A DNA stretch of 18,272 nt from Thermoanaerobaculales bacterium (GCA_029938595.1 JAOZUP010000025.1:1-18272); one strand, 5' to 3'. Positions 8,587 through 16,280 are shown, counted from the stretch's first letter. The notes: generated from the sequence alone by a model not told the origin. Numbers and translations are program-made.

Positions 8587-9454
8587 AGCTTTCCCCATCC
8601 CCAATCCCTATCAGCCGAGCCTGATGAGAATCGATGATTTCTTCGACGAGACGTCCGACGTGCGCACGTTGCGGCTGCGGTTCGTCGATGGCGACGAGGA
8701 GCGGGAGTTCTCCGGGTGGGAGCCCGGCCAGTTCGGCCAGTTCACCGTCTTTGGGGCCGGCGAGTCGGTCTTCGCGCTCGCCAACCAGCCGTGGCGGCCG
8801 AACGGAAATAGTGAGGACACGCCGATCATCGAGTGCACTTTCCGCGCGATCGGCAAGGTCACACACGCCCTCCGCGACATGTCTGAAGGTCAGGTAATCG
8901 GTTTTCGCGGTCCCTACGGCAACCACTTTCCGATCGATGACTGGCTGGGCAAGGACCTTGTCTTTATCGGTGGTGGGATCGGCATGGCGGCGCTGCGCTC
9001 GGCCCTGCTGGATGTGATTGACCGAAAGCAGGAGTTCGGCGACGTCGTTATCCTCAACGGTGCGAGATCGGTGGCCGACATGGTCTACACCGAGGAGATG
9101 CCGCGATGGCAGGATGTGGACGGGGTGCGGGTCGTGCGGACCGTAGACCCGGGCGGCGAGACCGAGGACTGGGATGGCGAGGTGGGGCTCCTCCCCAACG
9201 TGTTTGAGGGGCTCAATCTGGAACCGGACGGCCGCATCGTTGTCGCGTGCGGACCGCCGATCATGCTCCACTATCTCTTTCTCAGCCTAGGCAAAACTGG
9301 GTACTCGCCAGAACAGGTGGTGACGACGCTCGAGAACAAGATGAAATGCGGCATCGGCCACTGCGGCCGTTGCTACGTCGGTCCCTTCTCAGTGTGCCGG
9401 GACGGACCGGTGGTGACCTGGGCGGAGCTGAACGAGCTGCCAAAGGATTACTGA
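8573..9454 (+). CDS. flxA: FlxA-like FAD/NAD-binding oxidoreductase (PyrK/AsrB family)
   Basis: The 293-residue protein belongs to the ferredoxin-NADP reductase superfamily branch shared by PyrK, anaerobic sulfite reductase subunit B, hydrogenase gamma and FlxA. The FAD domain spans about 18-125 (WEPGQFGQFTVFG, IGKVTHALRDMSEGQVIGFR, GPYGNHFP). The NAD domain begins with LVFIGGGIGMAALRSALLD (129-147) and includes VACGPPIML (224-232). A C-terminal [2Fe-2S] site is C259-x4-C264-x2-C267-x7-C275. The usual RPxS-type flavin motif is altered to ALANQPWR. It is the likely NADH/NAD+ entry or exit point of the complex. The start has GGAGG 6 nt upstream and lies inside the end of flxB. Confidence 0.87.
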   Translation: MPLAEAFPIPNPYQPSLMRIDDFFDETSDVRTLRLRFVDGDEEREFSGWEPGQFGQFTVFGAGESVFALANQPWRPNGNSEDTPIIECTFRAIGKVTHALRDMSEGQVIGFRGPYGNHFPIDDWLGKDLVFIGGGIGMAALRSALLDVIDRKQEFGDVVILNGARSVADMVYTEEMPRWQDVDGVRVVRTVDPGGETEDWDGEVGLLPNVFEGLNLEPDGRIVVACGPPIMLHYLFLSLGKTGYSPEQVVTTLENKMKCGIGHCGRCYVGPFSVCRDGPVVTWAELNELPKDY

Positions 9455-9474
9455 TAGATAGGAGCGCTGTCGTC

Positions 9475-10650
9475 ATGAATGCCATCATCAGACCCGACTG
9501 GGACATCAGGGACGCGATCCTCGAAATGGGCGGAACCGACGCCTACAAGTGCTACCAGTGCGGCAAGTGCATGGCGGTGTGCCCGTGGACCCACGTCGAA
9601 TCTGTGGTCTTCCCGGTCTACCGGACGCCGCAGTCGGTCAAGTTCGGCGCCATCATGTCGTCCGAGGATACGGCCGACATCGAGCGCGAGGTCGATGAGA
9701 TCTATCGCTGTGTCGCCTGCGAGTCCTGCACCACCTGGTGCCCGCACGGCGTCAGCATGCCCGACATCATGCGCGGCATTCGTCGCATCCTGGTCGAGTT
9801 CGGGTCCTACCCGTCCGAGCTTTCGGAATCGGTGTCGCGGGTCCACAGCTCCGGCAACCCATTCGGCGAGCCCCGGGAACGGCGAGGCGCGTGGGCGGAG
9901 GAGGCGGAGATTCCTTCGTTTGAGCCCGAAATGGACTATCTCTACTCCCCGTGCTGCGTGCCGGCGTACGACCCCCGCGCGGCCAAGGTCGCGAACGCCA
10001 CCGCAGAGGTTTTGCGGAAGGCGGGTGTGTCCTTCGGGGTTCTCGGTGACCGGGAGGCCTGCTGCGGCGAGGCCATCCGCCGGGCCGGCGCCGAGGAGGT
10101 GTTCCAGGAAGTGGCCGCCGCCAACGTGAATGCCTTTTCCGATGCCGGCGTTCGCAAGGCGGTCGTCACTTCGCCGCACTGCTTCCGGACCTTTGACCGG
10201 GAGTACCCCGAACTGGGTGCTGACTTCGAAGCCGTTCACCAGAGCCAGCTCTTCGCACGGCTCATCGAACAGGGCCAGCTGACTCCCGCCAAAGAGCTCG
10301 GCAAGAAGGTCGTCTACCACGACCCGTGCGCCCTCGGTCGGGGGTCCGGCATTTACGATGAACCGCGGCAAGTCCTCAGGAGCATTCCGGGCCTCGAGCT
10401 TGTCGAAATCCCGAACTACTCGCGCGAGTACAGCCTCTGCTGTGGTGGCGGAGGCGGAGGGGTGTGGCTCGAGCGGCCAAAGGGCGAGCGCCTTTCGGAC
10501 ATTCGGCTCGGGCAGGCCGTGGCCACCGGCGCCGAGGTTCTAGCAGTCGCCTGCCCTTACTGTCTGCAGATGTTCGAAGACTCGGCCAAGACGATGGACC
10601 TCGATATCGAGGTCAAGGATGTCGCCGAGCTGCTCGCGGAATCGCTCTGA
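9475..10650 (+). CDS. HdrC-HdrB fusion (HdrD-like): 4Fe-4S dicluster plus two CCG domains
   Basis: The 391-residue protein joins both soluble Hdr subunits in one chain. Residues about 20-95 are HdrC-like, with [4Fe-4S] motifs C26/29/32/36 (CYQCGKCMAVCP) and C79/82/85/89 (CVACESCTTWCP). Residues about 155-390 are HdrB/HdrD-like and carry two CCG domains that bind noncubane clusters in characterised enzymes. Domain 1 has C160-C161, C196-C197 (ACCGE) and SPHC ending at C236. Domain 2 has C285, C322-C323 (LCCGGG) and C360-PY-C363. In domain 1 the first cysteine of the usual CxxC is serine (S233). This is the predicted disulfide or alternative two-electron acceptor site. There is no membrane subunit (HdrE), so a soluble complex is expected. 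The open frame extends upstream into flxA, but ATG 9475 with GGAG 10 nt before it fits the family N-terminus. Confidence 0.88.
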   Translation: MNAIIRPDWDIRDAILEMGGTDAYKCYQCGKCMAVCPWTHVESVVFPVYRTPQSVKFGAIMSSEDTADIEREVDEIYRCVACESCTTWCPHGVSMPDIMRGIRRILVEFGSYPSELSESVSRVHSSGNPFGEPRERRGAWAEEAEIPSFEPEMDYLYSPCCVPAYDPRAAKVANATAEVLRKAGVSFGVLGDREACCGEAIRRAGAEEVFQEVAAANVNAFSDAGVRKAVVTSPHCFRTFDREYPELGADFEAVHQSQLFARLIEQGQLTPAKELGKKVVYHDPCALGRGSGIYDEPRQVLRSIPGLELVEIPNYSREYSLCCGGGGGGVWLERPKGERLSDIRLGQAVATGAEVLAVACPYCLQMFEDSAKTMDLDIEVKDVAELLAESL

Positions 10651-10651
10651 C

Positions 10652-10668
10652 ATTCCGGATGCCGGAAT
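10652..10668. terminator. Hairpin between convergent genes, possible bidirectional terminator
   Basis: A perfect 7-bp inverted repeat, ATTCCGG-ATG-CCGGAAT, fills the 18-nt gap between the hdrC-hdrB stop (10650) and the stop of the minus-strand gene (10669). Position between two convergent stops suggests transcription termination in both directions. No strong T-run follows on either strand, so a classical intrinsic terminator is not assured. Confidence 0.5.
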
Positions 10669-11079
10669 TCATTCCCCTTCCGGTTCCCAGGCCTCGCCGA
10701 AGAAGTTGATGCCCTCGTATTGATCCGCGTCCGATCCGAAACGAGCGACACCGTCGGGGGCCGTCACGAATGTGGCCTTTTCGCCGAAGACGCGGGAAAA
10801 ACTGACCCGAACCATCCCGCCGTTGTCAGCGTCCGTCAGGATGTCGACGAGCTTCTCATCGAGGCTCGAGGTCAGATCAGCGCGACACAGGGGACATCGG
10901 AAGGTGTAGATCCGACCCTCTTCGAAGACCATTGAACGCGCGAAAACCGCCGAGTAATCACCGAGCTTGGCGCTCAGCAGCATCAGCTCGTAATCCTGCC
11001 CGGTGTCCACCAGGAATATGACCTTGGTTCCCGGGTTGAGCAGCTTTCGGCAGTGAGGACAGAAATACGAACGAGCCAT
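10669..11079 (-). CDS. Small protein with two CxxC pairs (zinc-ribbon-like), unknown function
   Basis: The 136-residue protein starts with MARSYFCPHCRKLLNPGTKV, giving C7/C10. A second pair C62/C65 lies in FRCPLCRADL, the spacing expected of a four-cysteine zinc ribbon holding a roughly 50-residue insertion (TKVIFLVDTGQDYELMLLSA). The acidic C-terminal part (about 70-136) is probably a separate small domain. I do not recognise the family. The frame stays open upstream to 11223, but ATG 11079 is chosen because GGAGG lies just before it and the upstream part is low-complexity (GDRDPDRDRR, translated from a 10-bp direct repeat). It is convergent to the kor-hdr-flx operon and divergent from the FGGY kinase. 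A zinc or redox role is a guess. Confidence 0.75.
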   Translation of the reverse strand: MARSYFCPHCRKLLNPGTKVIFLVDTGQDYELMLLSAKLGDYSAVFARSMVFEEGRIYTFRCPLCRADLTSSLDEKLVDILTDADNGGMVRVSFSRVFGEKATFVTAPDGVARFGSDADQYEGINFFGEAWEPEGE

Positions 11080-11096
11080 GGGGGCCTCCGGTCGGC

Positions 11097-11118
11097 GGTC
11101 GCGATCAGGGTCGCGATC
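11097..11118. repeat. 10-bp direct repeat GGTCGCGATC x2 upstream of the CxxC gene
   Basis: GGTCGCGATC occurs at 11097-11106 and again at 11109-11118, a 12-bp period, immediately upstream of the minus-strand CxxC-protein gene. Each copy contains the palindrome TCGCGA. On the minus strand a TAGAAT hexamer (complement of 11129-11134) lies just beyond and could be a -10 element. No good -35 was found. The pair could be an operator or simply part of the untranslated leader. Confidence 0.4.
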
Positions 11119-11145
11119 GCCTATGACGATTCTACTCTCATGTGG

Positions 11146-11170
11146 AGATACCGTGCCAGATACCAGATCC
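11146..11170. repeat. Inverted, partly deleted heptamer arm (AGATACC) facing array E
   Basis: The sequence reads AGATACC-GTGCC-AGATACC-AGATCC. AGATACC is the exact reverse complement of GGTATCT, the last GGTATCT-type unit of array E (11247-11253), so this stretch is an inverted, slightly shortened copy of that array. The two arms flank the GC-rich core at 11169-11187 and could pair as a long imperfect hairpin in the intergenic region between the divergent CxxC gene and the FGGY kinase. Confidence 0.6.
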
Positions 11171-11187
11171 GCCCACCCACCCTTTGG
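11169..11187. repeat. GC-rich core shared with 1086-1104, between heptamer arms
   Basis: CCGCCCACCCACCCTTTGG matches the core between arrays C and D at 16 of 19 positions. The reverse complement of the G-rich run at 145-160, beside array A, also contains CCACCCACCCACCC. The core is followed by CGAGTTTTCCCTC and then array E. Confidence 0.5.
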
Positions 11188-11204
11188 CGAGTTTTCCCTC
11201 TGCC

Positions 11205-11260
11205 GGCATCCGGCATCCGGCATCTGGCATCCGGTTTCTGGTATCCGGTATCTGAAATCC
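11205..11260. repeat. Heptanucleotide tandem array E (GGCATCC/GGTATCT, 8 degenerate units)
   Basis: Eight consecutive 7-nt units read GGCATCC, GGCATCC, GGCATCT, GGCATCC, GGTTTCT, GGTATCC, GGTATCT, GAAATCC. The changes drift gradually from GGCATCC to GGTATCT, as expected when a tandem array diverges by local duplication and point mutation. The array ends 10 nt before the first candidate start (GTG 11271) of the FGGY kinase and therefore occupies the place where its promoter and ribosome-binding site would be expected. Confidence 0.85.
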
Positions 11261-11270
11261 GGGTGAATGT

Positions 11271-12845
11271 GTGGATAATACCCCTGTGACCTCCGCCGAC
11301 CATCTCCTGGCCATCGACTTCGGCACCCAGAGCGTGCGGGCGCTGCTCTTCGACCCCCGGGGCGAATTAATCGCCAAGAACCGGGTGGAGGTCGAGCCCT
11401 ATTACTCCGACCATCCTGGTTGGGCGGAGCAGGACCCGCTCTCCATGTGGCGGGCCCTGTGCGAAGCCTGTCAGGGCTTGTGGGATCTCAGGCCCGGGTC
11501 GCGGGAGATGGTGGCGGCGGTGGCCCTCACCACCCAGCGCGCCACCATGGTCAATGTCGACGAGGCGGGAGAGCCCCTGCGCCCGGCCATCATCTGGCTC
11601 GACCAGCGGCGGACAGAGGGCCTCGCACCGGTCCGCGGGCTGTGGGGGCTCGCATTTCGATTGGTGAGGATGCGCGAGACAGTAGCCCACTTCCAGGCCG
11701 AGGCTGAGGTCAATTGGCTGCAGCGCCACCAGCCGGAGGTCTGGACTCGGACTCACAAGTACCTGATTCTGTCCGGCTTCCTGACCCATCGCCTGGTGGG
11801 GCGGTTCGTTGACTCGGTGGGCTGTCAGGTGGGCTACCTACCATTCGATTTCAAGAATCTGTGCTGGGCGGGGCCCAGGGACTGGAAGTGGCAGGCGGTG
11901 CCCGTCGACCGCGAGCTCTTGCCCGAGCTCGTGCCTCCGGGCGATCCCCTGGGCGAGATCACAGAGGGTGCGGCCGCGGCCACCGGTATTCCGGCGGGAA
12001 CACCGTTGATCGCCGCCGCCGCCGACAAGGCGTGCGAGGTTCTCGGCGCCGGCTGTCTGGATCCTCATCTCGGCTGTCTCAGCTATGGCACCTCGGCGAC
12101 CATCAACACCACCCACCGCCGTTATGTGGAGCCGGTGCCGATGCTGCCGCCCTACCCGGCCGCAGTTCCCGGCGCCTACAGCCTCGAGGTGCAGATCTAT
12201 CGCGGCTACTGGATGGTGTCGTGGTTTAAACGCGAGTTCGGTCTTCGCGAGCAGCGCATCGCCGCCGAACGCGAGATCGAGCCCGAGGAGCTCTTCGACG
12301 AGCTTGTCAACCAGGTGCCGCCGGGATCTATGGGGCTGGTGCTCCAGCCCTACTGGTCGCCCGGAGTCAAGGTGCCGGGGCCGGAGGCCAAGGGAGCGAT
12401 GATCGGCTTCGGCGATGTCCACACCCGCGCCCACATCTATCGCTCGATCATCGAAGGTCTCGCGTACGCCCTGCGCGAGGGCGGCGAGCGAAGTCAGCGT
12501 CGCAGCGGCGAGAAAATGACCGAGATCCGGGTTGCCGGGGGCGGTTCGCAGTCGGATGCCGCCATGCAGATCACGGCCGACATCTTCGGCATGCCCGCCT
12601 CGCGACCGCACGTCTACGAGGCATCGGGTCTGGGTGCGGCTATCGACGCCGCGGTCGGCATCGGCCTCCACCCGAACTTCGAGACCGCGGTCGCCGAGAT
12701 GACCCACGTCGGCGACACCTTCGATCCCGACCCAAAGAACCGTGCGATCTACGACGGTCTCTACCACGAGGTCTACCTTAAGATGTACAAGCGTCTCCGC
12801 CCGCTGTACGAGAAAATCCGAGCTATTACCGGGTATCCGCCCTGA
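11271..12845 (+). CDS. FGGY-family carbohydrate kinase, substrate unassigned
   Basis: The 524-residue protein has the two-domain FGGY fold of the actin/hexokinase ATPase superfamily. The N-terminal phosphate motif is LLAIDFGTQSVRALLFDPRG (12-31), followed by GWAEQDP (50-56), VALTTQRATMV and AIIWLDQRR. D252 in AAAADKACEVLGAG is the likely catalytic base. The C-terminal ATP-binding motif is VAGGGSQSDAAMQITADIFG (421-440), then SGLGAAIDAAVG. Such enzymes phosphorylate sugars or polyols (xylulose, glycerol, ribulose), but no neighbour (isomerase, transporter) points to a substrate. Start choice is weak: GTG 11271 and GTG 11286 are both possible and neither has a clear Shine-Dalgarno sequence, since array E lies directly upstream. 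Length is normal for the family. Confidence 0.88.
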   Translation: MDNTPVTSADHLLAIDFGTQSVRALLFDPRGELIAKNRVEVEPYYSDHPGWAEQDPLSMWRALCEACQGLWDLRPGSREMVAAVALTTQRATMVNVDEAGEPLRPAIIWLDQRRTEGLAPVRGLWGLAFRLVRMRETVAHFQAEAEVNWLQRHQPEVWTRTHKYLILSGFLTHRLVGRFVDSVGCQVGYLPFDFKNLCWAGPRDWKWQAVPVDRELLPELVPPGDPLGEITEGAAAATGIPAGTPLIAAAADKACEVLGAGCLDPHLGCLSYGTSATINTTHRRYVEPVPMLPPYPAAVPGAYSLEVQIYRGYWMVSWFKREFGLREQRIAAEREIEPEELFDELVNQVPPGSMGLVLQPYWSPGVKVPGPEAKGAMIGFGDVHTRAHIYRSIIEGLAYALREGGERSQRRSGEKMTEIRVAGGGSQSDAAMQITADIFGMPASRPHVYEASGLGAAIDAAVGIGLHPNFETAVAEMTHVGDTFDPDPKNRAIYDGLYHEVYLKMYKRLRPLYEKIRAITGYPP

Positions 12846-13005
12846 TCCGTGCCCGCCTCCATGTTCTAAAAGGCCGTGAGCTATAGACGATGAAGGCCGC
12901 ATGCCCATTTGATGCAAGTGCGCGGGTCATACCTTCGAGAATACAAAGGTTTCAAGGTCCTGCGCCGGTGGCGATTCACCACACGTTTGGAGTAATATCT
13001 TCCGG

Positions 13006-14166
13006 ATGTTTCTGACGGACGAATTGGTGGCGCGCTTCCTCAAGCGTCGCCTCGAGCACGCTGACCGCGTGGTCCGGGAGATCCATAGCCGAGATGACAT
13101 GCTGCGGTACGCGATGATCCAGTCGTCAGGTGATGTTGCTGGCGCACATTTGGACTATATGGCCAACGGCCTGGTCGTGCTCCAAACCATGAGGCAGCTC
13201 GTTAGGTGGAGGTTCGGGGGTTGGGACGGTGTCGGCGCTGTCCTCGATTTCGCAGCGGGTTTCGGTCGGGTAACGCGAATGATCTCCCACGACGTGCCGG
13301 ACGAGCGTCTCTGGGCCTCTGAGATTGATCCGGCGGCCCTGGAGTTTCTGAGCGACACCATTGGCGTCCGGACCATAGCCTCTGCGGCTCACCCCTCCGG
13401 AATGGACTGCCTGAACCAATTCGATCTCATTCTCGTCAGCTCGCTCTTCTCCCACCTCCCGGAATCCCTGTTCATCGCATGGCTCGAGCGGCTGGCGGGT
13501 TTGCTGCAGCCGGGTGGCATGCTCGCCTTCAGCGTCCACGATAAGGCACTGTTGCCGACCGGCGCCGTGATGCCGAAGTGCGGGATCATTTTCCAGCCAA
13601 CCAGCGAGAGCCGAGTCCTTGACGCCGAGATCTACGGTTCGACGTGGGTGACCGAAGATTTTGTGCGGCGGGTTGCGTCTGATGTTGCCCCATCGAGACC
13701 GTGCCTACGTGTACCCCGGGGCCACTGCGGCTACCAGGATCTGTACCTTCTTCTCGAGACTCCCGGAGTTAAGGCGCCTTCCCCACCGCAGATCGATCCC
13801 GGCCCCGAGGGGATCATCGATCACTACGAGGTGGATCAGGAGAATGACTGCGTGGTATTTGGTGGTTGGTCGGTTGACCGTGTGACGCGCCGTGCACCTT
13901 CGTCTATCGTCGTCGAGTTGAGCGGCGAGGAATACCAGACGATTGAGGAGTTCGAGAATCGTCCGGATGTGCGGCACTCCAAAACCCCGGTGCGACCGGA
14001 GAAGTGCGGCTTTGGGGTGCGAATCCCACTTCAGCTCCTTTTGCAGCGCCACCATGTGACAGTGACAGTGGAGGCGGTGAGTACGGGCGGCGTCCGGTCG
14101 TTGCTTTTCGCTGGTGAGCTTCCGGCCCTGCACCTGAGGGTTGTGCGAACACGCTGCGGTCTTTGA
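13006..14166 (+). CDS. Class I SAM-dependent methyltransferase with C-terminal beta-sandwich-like domain
   Basis: The 386-residue protein has an N-terminal helical lead (1-70) and then a Rossmann methyltransferase domain. Motif I is VLDFAAGFGRVTR (79-91), the acidic motif II region is WASEIDPAALEFL, and FDLILVSSLFSHLPESL (139-155) and LLQPGGMLAFSVHD follow. Residues about 265-380 form a separate domain with VVFGGWSVDR, a run of short beta-like segments, NRPDVRHSKTP, CGFGVRIPL and HHVTVTVEAV. That GW...D / RPDV / GF / H-V-V pattern is like the beta-sandwich modules appended to glycan-modifying enzymes. This suggests a surface-polysaccharide or glycoconjugate substrate, by inference only. The upstream 160-nt gap (12846-13005) contains no gene I can support; GGAG lies 13 nt before ATG 13006. 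No functional partner is adjacent. Confidence 0.78.
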   Translation: MFLTDELVARFLKRRLEHADRVVREIHSRDDMLRYAMIQSSGDVAGAHLDYMANGLVVLQTMRQLVRWRFGGWDGVGAVLDFAAGFGRVTRMISHDVPDERLWASEIDPAALEFLSDTIGVRTIASAAHPSGMDCLNQFDLILVSSLFSHLPESLFIAWLERLAGLLQPGGMLAFSVHDKALLPTGAVMPKCGIIFQPTSESRVLDAEIYGSTWVTEDFVRRVASDVAPSRPCLRVPRGHCGYQDLYLLLETPGVKAPSPPQIDPGPEGIIDHYEVDQENDCVVFGGWSVDRVTRRAPSSIVVELSGEEYQTIEEFENRPDVRHSKTPVRPEKCGFGVRIPLQLLLQRHHVTVTVEAVSTGGVRSLLFAGELPALHLRVVRTRCGL

Positions 14167-14226
14167 CGTTTCACCCTTGGAATCGCCTTGTCCCAGGTAT
14201 CATCATGCAATGGGGATATCGTCGAA

Positions 14227-15222
14227 ATGAACCAAGAATCAGCGAAAACCACCGCCCTCGCGCATCCGAACATCGCGCTGGTGAAGTACTGGGGCAAGCG
14301 CGATATCGAGAGGAATATCCCTGCCGTGGGGTCGCTGTCGATCACCCTCGACGGTCTGACGACGACGACCACAGTTCGCTTCGATCCCGGCCTAGAGGAT
14401 GATCGCTTCTTCTTCGATGGCCGCGAGGCGCCCGAGATGGCTGGCCGCGTGACTTGCTGTCTCGACCGGGTGCGCCGGCGGGCCGGGGTCAGCACATACG
14501 CCGTAGTGGAGAGTGAGAACGATTTTCCGACCGCAGCCGGGCTTGCCTCCTCCGCCTCCGGTTTTGCGGCGCTGGTGGTCGCGGCGGACGCGGCCCTCGG
14601 TGCCGGGCTCGATCGCTCGGAGCTCGCCGACCTCGCCCGTCAGGCTTCTGGCTCCGCCGCCCGCTCCCTCTTCGGTGGCTTCGTCGAGCTGAAGTTGACC
14701 CCGGACGGTCCGTACCCGACCGAGACCGGGCAGCTCCTCGAGCCGTCTGCGTGGCCGCTTCGCGTGCTGGTCGCGGTGACCGACCCCGGCCCCAAGGCCG
14801 TCGGCTCGACCGAGGGCATGTTGATGACCGAAAACACCTCTCCGTTCTACCCGACCTGGGTCGAGTCGTCTCCAGCCGATCTATCGGAAGCGCGAGCGGC
14901 GGTGCAGCGGCGCGACTTTGAGGCGCTTGCCGACGTGAGCGAATCGAGCTGCCTCAAGATGCACGCGGCCATGTTGTCGGCGCGCCCCGGTCTCGTCTAT
15001 TGGAACGGAACTACGGTCCAGGGCATCCGCAGGGTGCGGGAACTGCGCTCGGGTGGCGTGCCGGTCTTCTTCACCGTCGATGCCGGTCCCCAGCTCAAAG
15101 CGGTGTGTCTCCCGGAAGCCTTTGAGCGAGTGGAGCGCGAGCTGGCAGCCATTCCAGGAGTCACGAGCATGGTCGCAAGCGGACTTGGCGACGGCGCTCG
15201 GGTGGTCGGAGACCGGCGGTGA
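14227..15222 (+). CDS. mvaD: Diphosphomevalonate decarboxylase
   Basis: The 331-residue GHMP-superfamily enzyme converts mevalonate 5-diphosphate to isopentenyl diphosphate with ATP. Diagnostic motifs are AHPNIALVKYWGKRD (12-26), the ATP loop ENDFPTAAGLASSASGFAAL (97-116), ASGSAARSLFGGFVEL (140-155) and the catalytic region VFFTVDAGPQLKAV (280-293), whose D285 corresponds to the essential aspartate of the family. The frame is open from 14188, but ATG 14227 is preferred because the family N-terminus fits and a GGGGAT purine run lies about 10 nt upstream. The stop overlaps the mvaK2 start as GTGA. Together they give the last two steps to IPP. Mevalonate kinase, HMG-CoA synthase/reductase and IPP isomerase are not in this window. 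Confidence 0.95.
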   Translation: MNQESAKTTALAHPNIALVKYWGKRDIERNIPAVGSLSITLDGLTTTTTVRFDPGLEDDRFFFDGREAPEMAGRVTCCLDRVRRRAGVSTYAVVESENDFPTAAGLASSASGFAALVVAADAALGAGLDRSELADLARQASGSAARSLFGGFVELKLTPDGPYPTETGQLLEPSAWPLRVLVAVTDPGPKAVGSTEGMLMTENTSPFYPTWVESSPADLSEARAAVQRRDFEALADVSESSCLKMHAAMLSARPGLVYWNGTTVQGIRRVRELRSGGVPVFFTVDAGPQLKAVCLPEAFERVERELAAIPGVTSMVASGLGDGARVVGDRR

Positions 15223-16280
15223 AGATCGAGGTCTCGGCACCGGGGAAGCTGGTTCTGCTGGGGGAGTACGCGGTTCTGTTCGGGGCGCCGGCAGCGGTGA
15301 TGGCGGTGAATCGGCGCGCCCGGGTCGAGCTGACGCCGTCCGACGGCGACTGCTGGACGCTGATTGCGCCCGATCTCGCGCCGCGGCCGATAGAGTTCGA
15401 TGTCGGCCCGGACGGGGTGAACTGGCGCGACGATGAGCTTGGGCGAAGTTCTTTCGGCCTCGTCGAACGACTGCTCGGTGAGCTCGATCATGCGGGGGTG
15501 GTGGAGCTGACGCAGCTCCCCCCGCTTTCCGCCACCCTCGACACCAGGGAGTTTTTCATTTCAAGAGACGACAGCCGCTGCAAGTTGGGGCTGGGCTCGA
15601 GCGCCGCGCTGACCGTGGCGTTGGCGTCCGCCCTCGTCGCCTGGGCTGACGGTGGTCGCATGCCGGACGCGGATGCCGGGTGGTTGCAATTTCTGGTTGA
15701 CCTCCATCGGAGGATGCAGGGTGGGCTCGGCTCGGGCATCGACGTCGCGGCGAGCATACTGGGTGGGGTAGTTCGCTTCCGGCTCGACGAGGACTCGTCG
15801 GTGGTGGCGGTACAGCCGATGGCCTTGCCCGCCGACCTCCAGCTTCTCTTCATCTGGACGGGTCGTTCGGCGAGCACGAGCGGGTTTCTCGAGCGGCTCG
15901 AGGCGCGTCGAGCGGTGCATCCGTCTGGTGTCGATCGAGCGATCTCTCGTCTGGGTGAATTGTCGGAGGCTGGGATCAACGCTCTCGAGGGAGCCGCCGT
16001 ACCGGTCTTTCTGGATACTGTGGACGGTTTCTGGGATGCGCTCGAGGCTCTCGGCCGCGAGATCGAGATGCCCATCCTGTCGGAGGAGCATCGGCTGCTG
16101 CGCCGGCTGGCGGCGGAGAGCGGGGTCCTCTACAAGCCGAGCGGTGCCGGCGGCGGCGACCTGGGTATCGCCTTCGCGGACGACCCGGCCGCGATGCAGG
16201 AGACCGCGGCCCGTGCCGAGGCCGAGGGCTTCACGGTACTCGATCTGGGAACGGACCCGAGGGGTTTCACCATTTCATGA
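15219..16280 (+). CDS. mvaK2: Phosphomevalonate kinase (GHMP family)
   Basis: The 353-residue GHMP kinase begins with a GTG that overlaps the mvaD stop (GTGA), with GGAGA about 6 nt upstream. Motifs are SAPGKLVLLGEYAVLFGAPA (6-25), the ATP loop KLGLGSSAALTVAL (122-135), MQGGLGSGIDVAASILGG (166-183) and KPSGAGGGDLGIAF (306-319). The GSGxDVAAS and KPSGAGGGD forms favour phosphomevalonate kinase (MvaK2) over mevalonate kinase, which usually has GEH in the first motif. The product, diphosphomevalonate, is the MvaD substrate, so the pair is functionally consistent. Mevalonate kinase is the main alternative. Confidence 0.85.
   Translation: MKIEVSAPGKLVLLGEYAVLFGAPAAVMAVNRRARVELTPSDGDCWTLIAPDLAPRPIEFDVGPDGVNWRDDELGRSSFGLVERLLGELDHAGVVELTQLPPLSATLDTREFFISRDDSRCKLGLGSSAALTVALASALVAWADGGRMPDADAGWLQFLVDLHRRMQGGLGSGIDVAASILGGVVRFRLDEDSSVVAVQPMALPADLQLLFIWTGRSASTSGFLERLEARRAVHPSGVDRAISRLGELSEAGINALEGAAVPVFLDTVDGFWDALEALGREIEMPILSEEHRLLRRLAAESGVLYKPSGAGGGDLGIAFADDPAAMQETAARAEAEGFTVLDLGTDPRGFTIS

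Noticed and set aside
11838..12917. 359-codon minus-strand open frame opposite the FGGY kinase.
   Set aside because: The plus strand encodes a full-length kinase with all motifs; the minus translation has biased composition and no recognisable domain.
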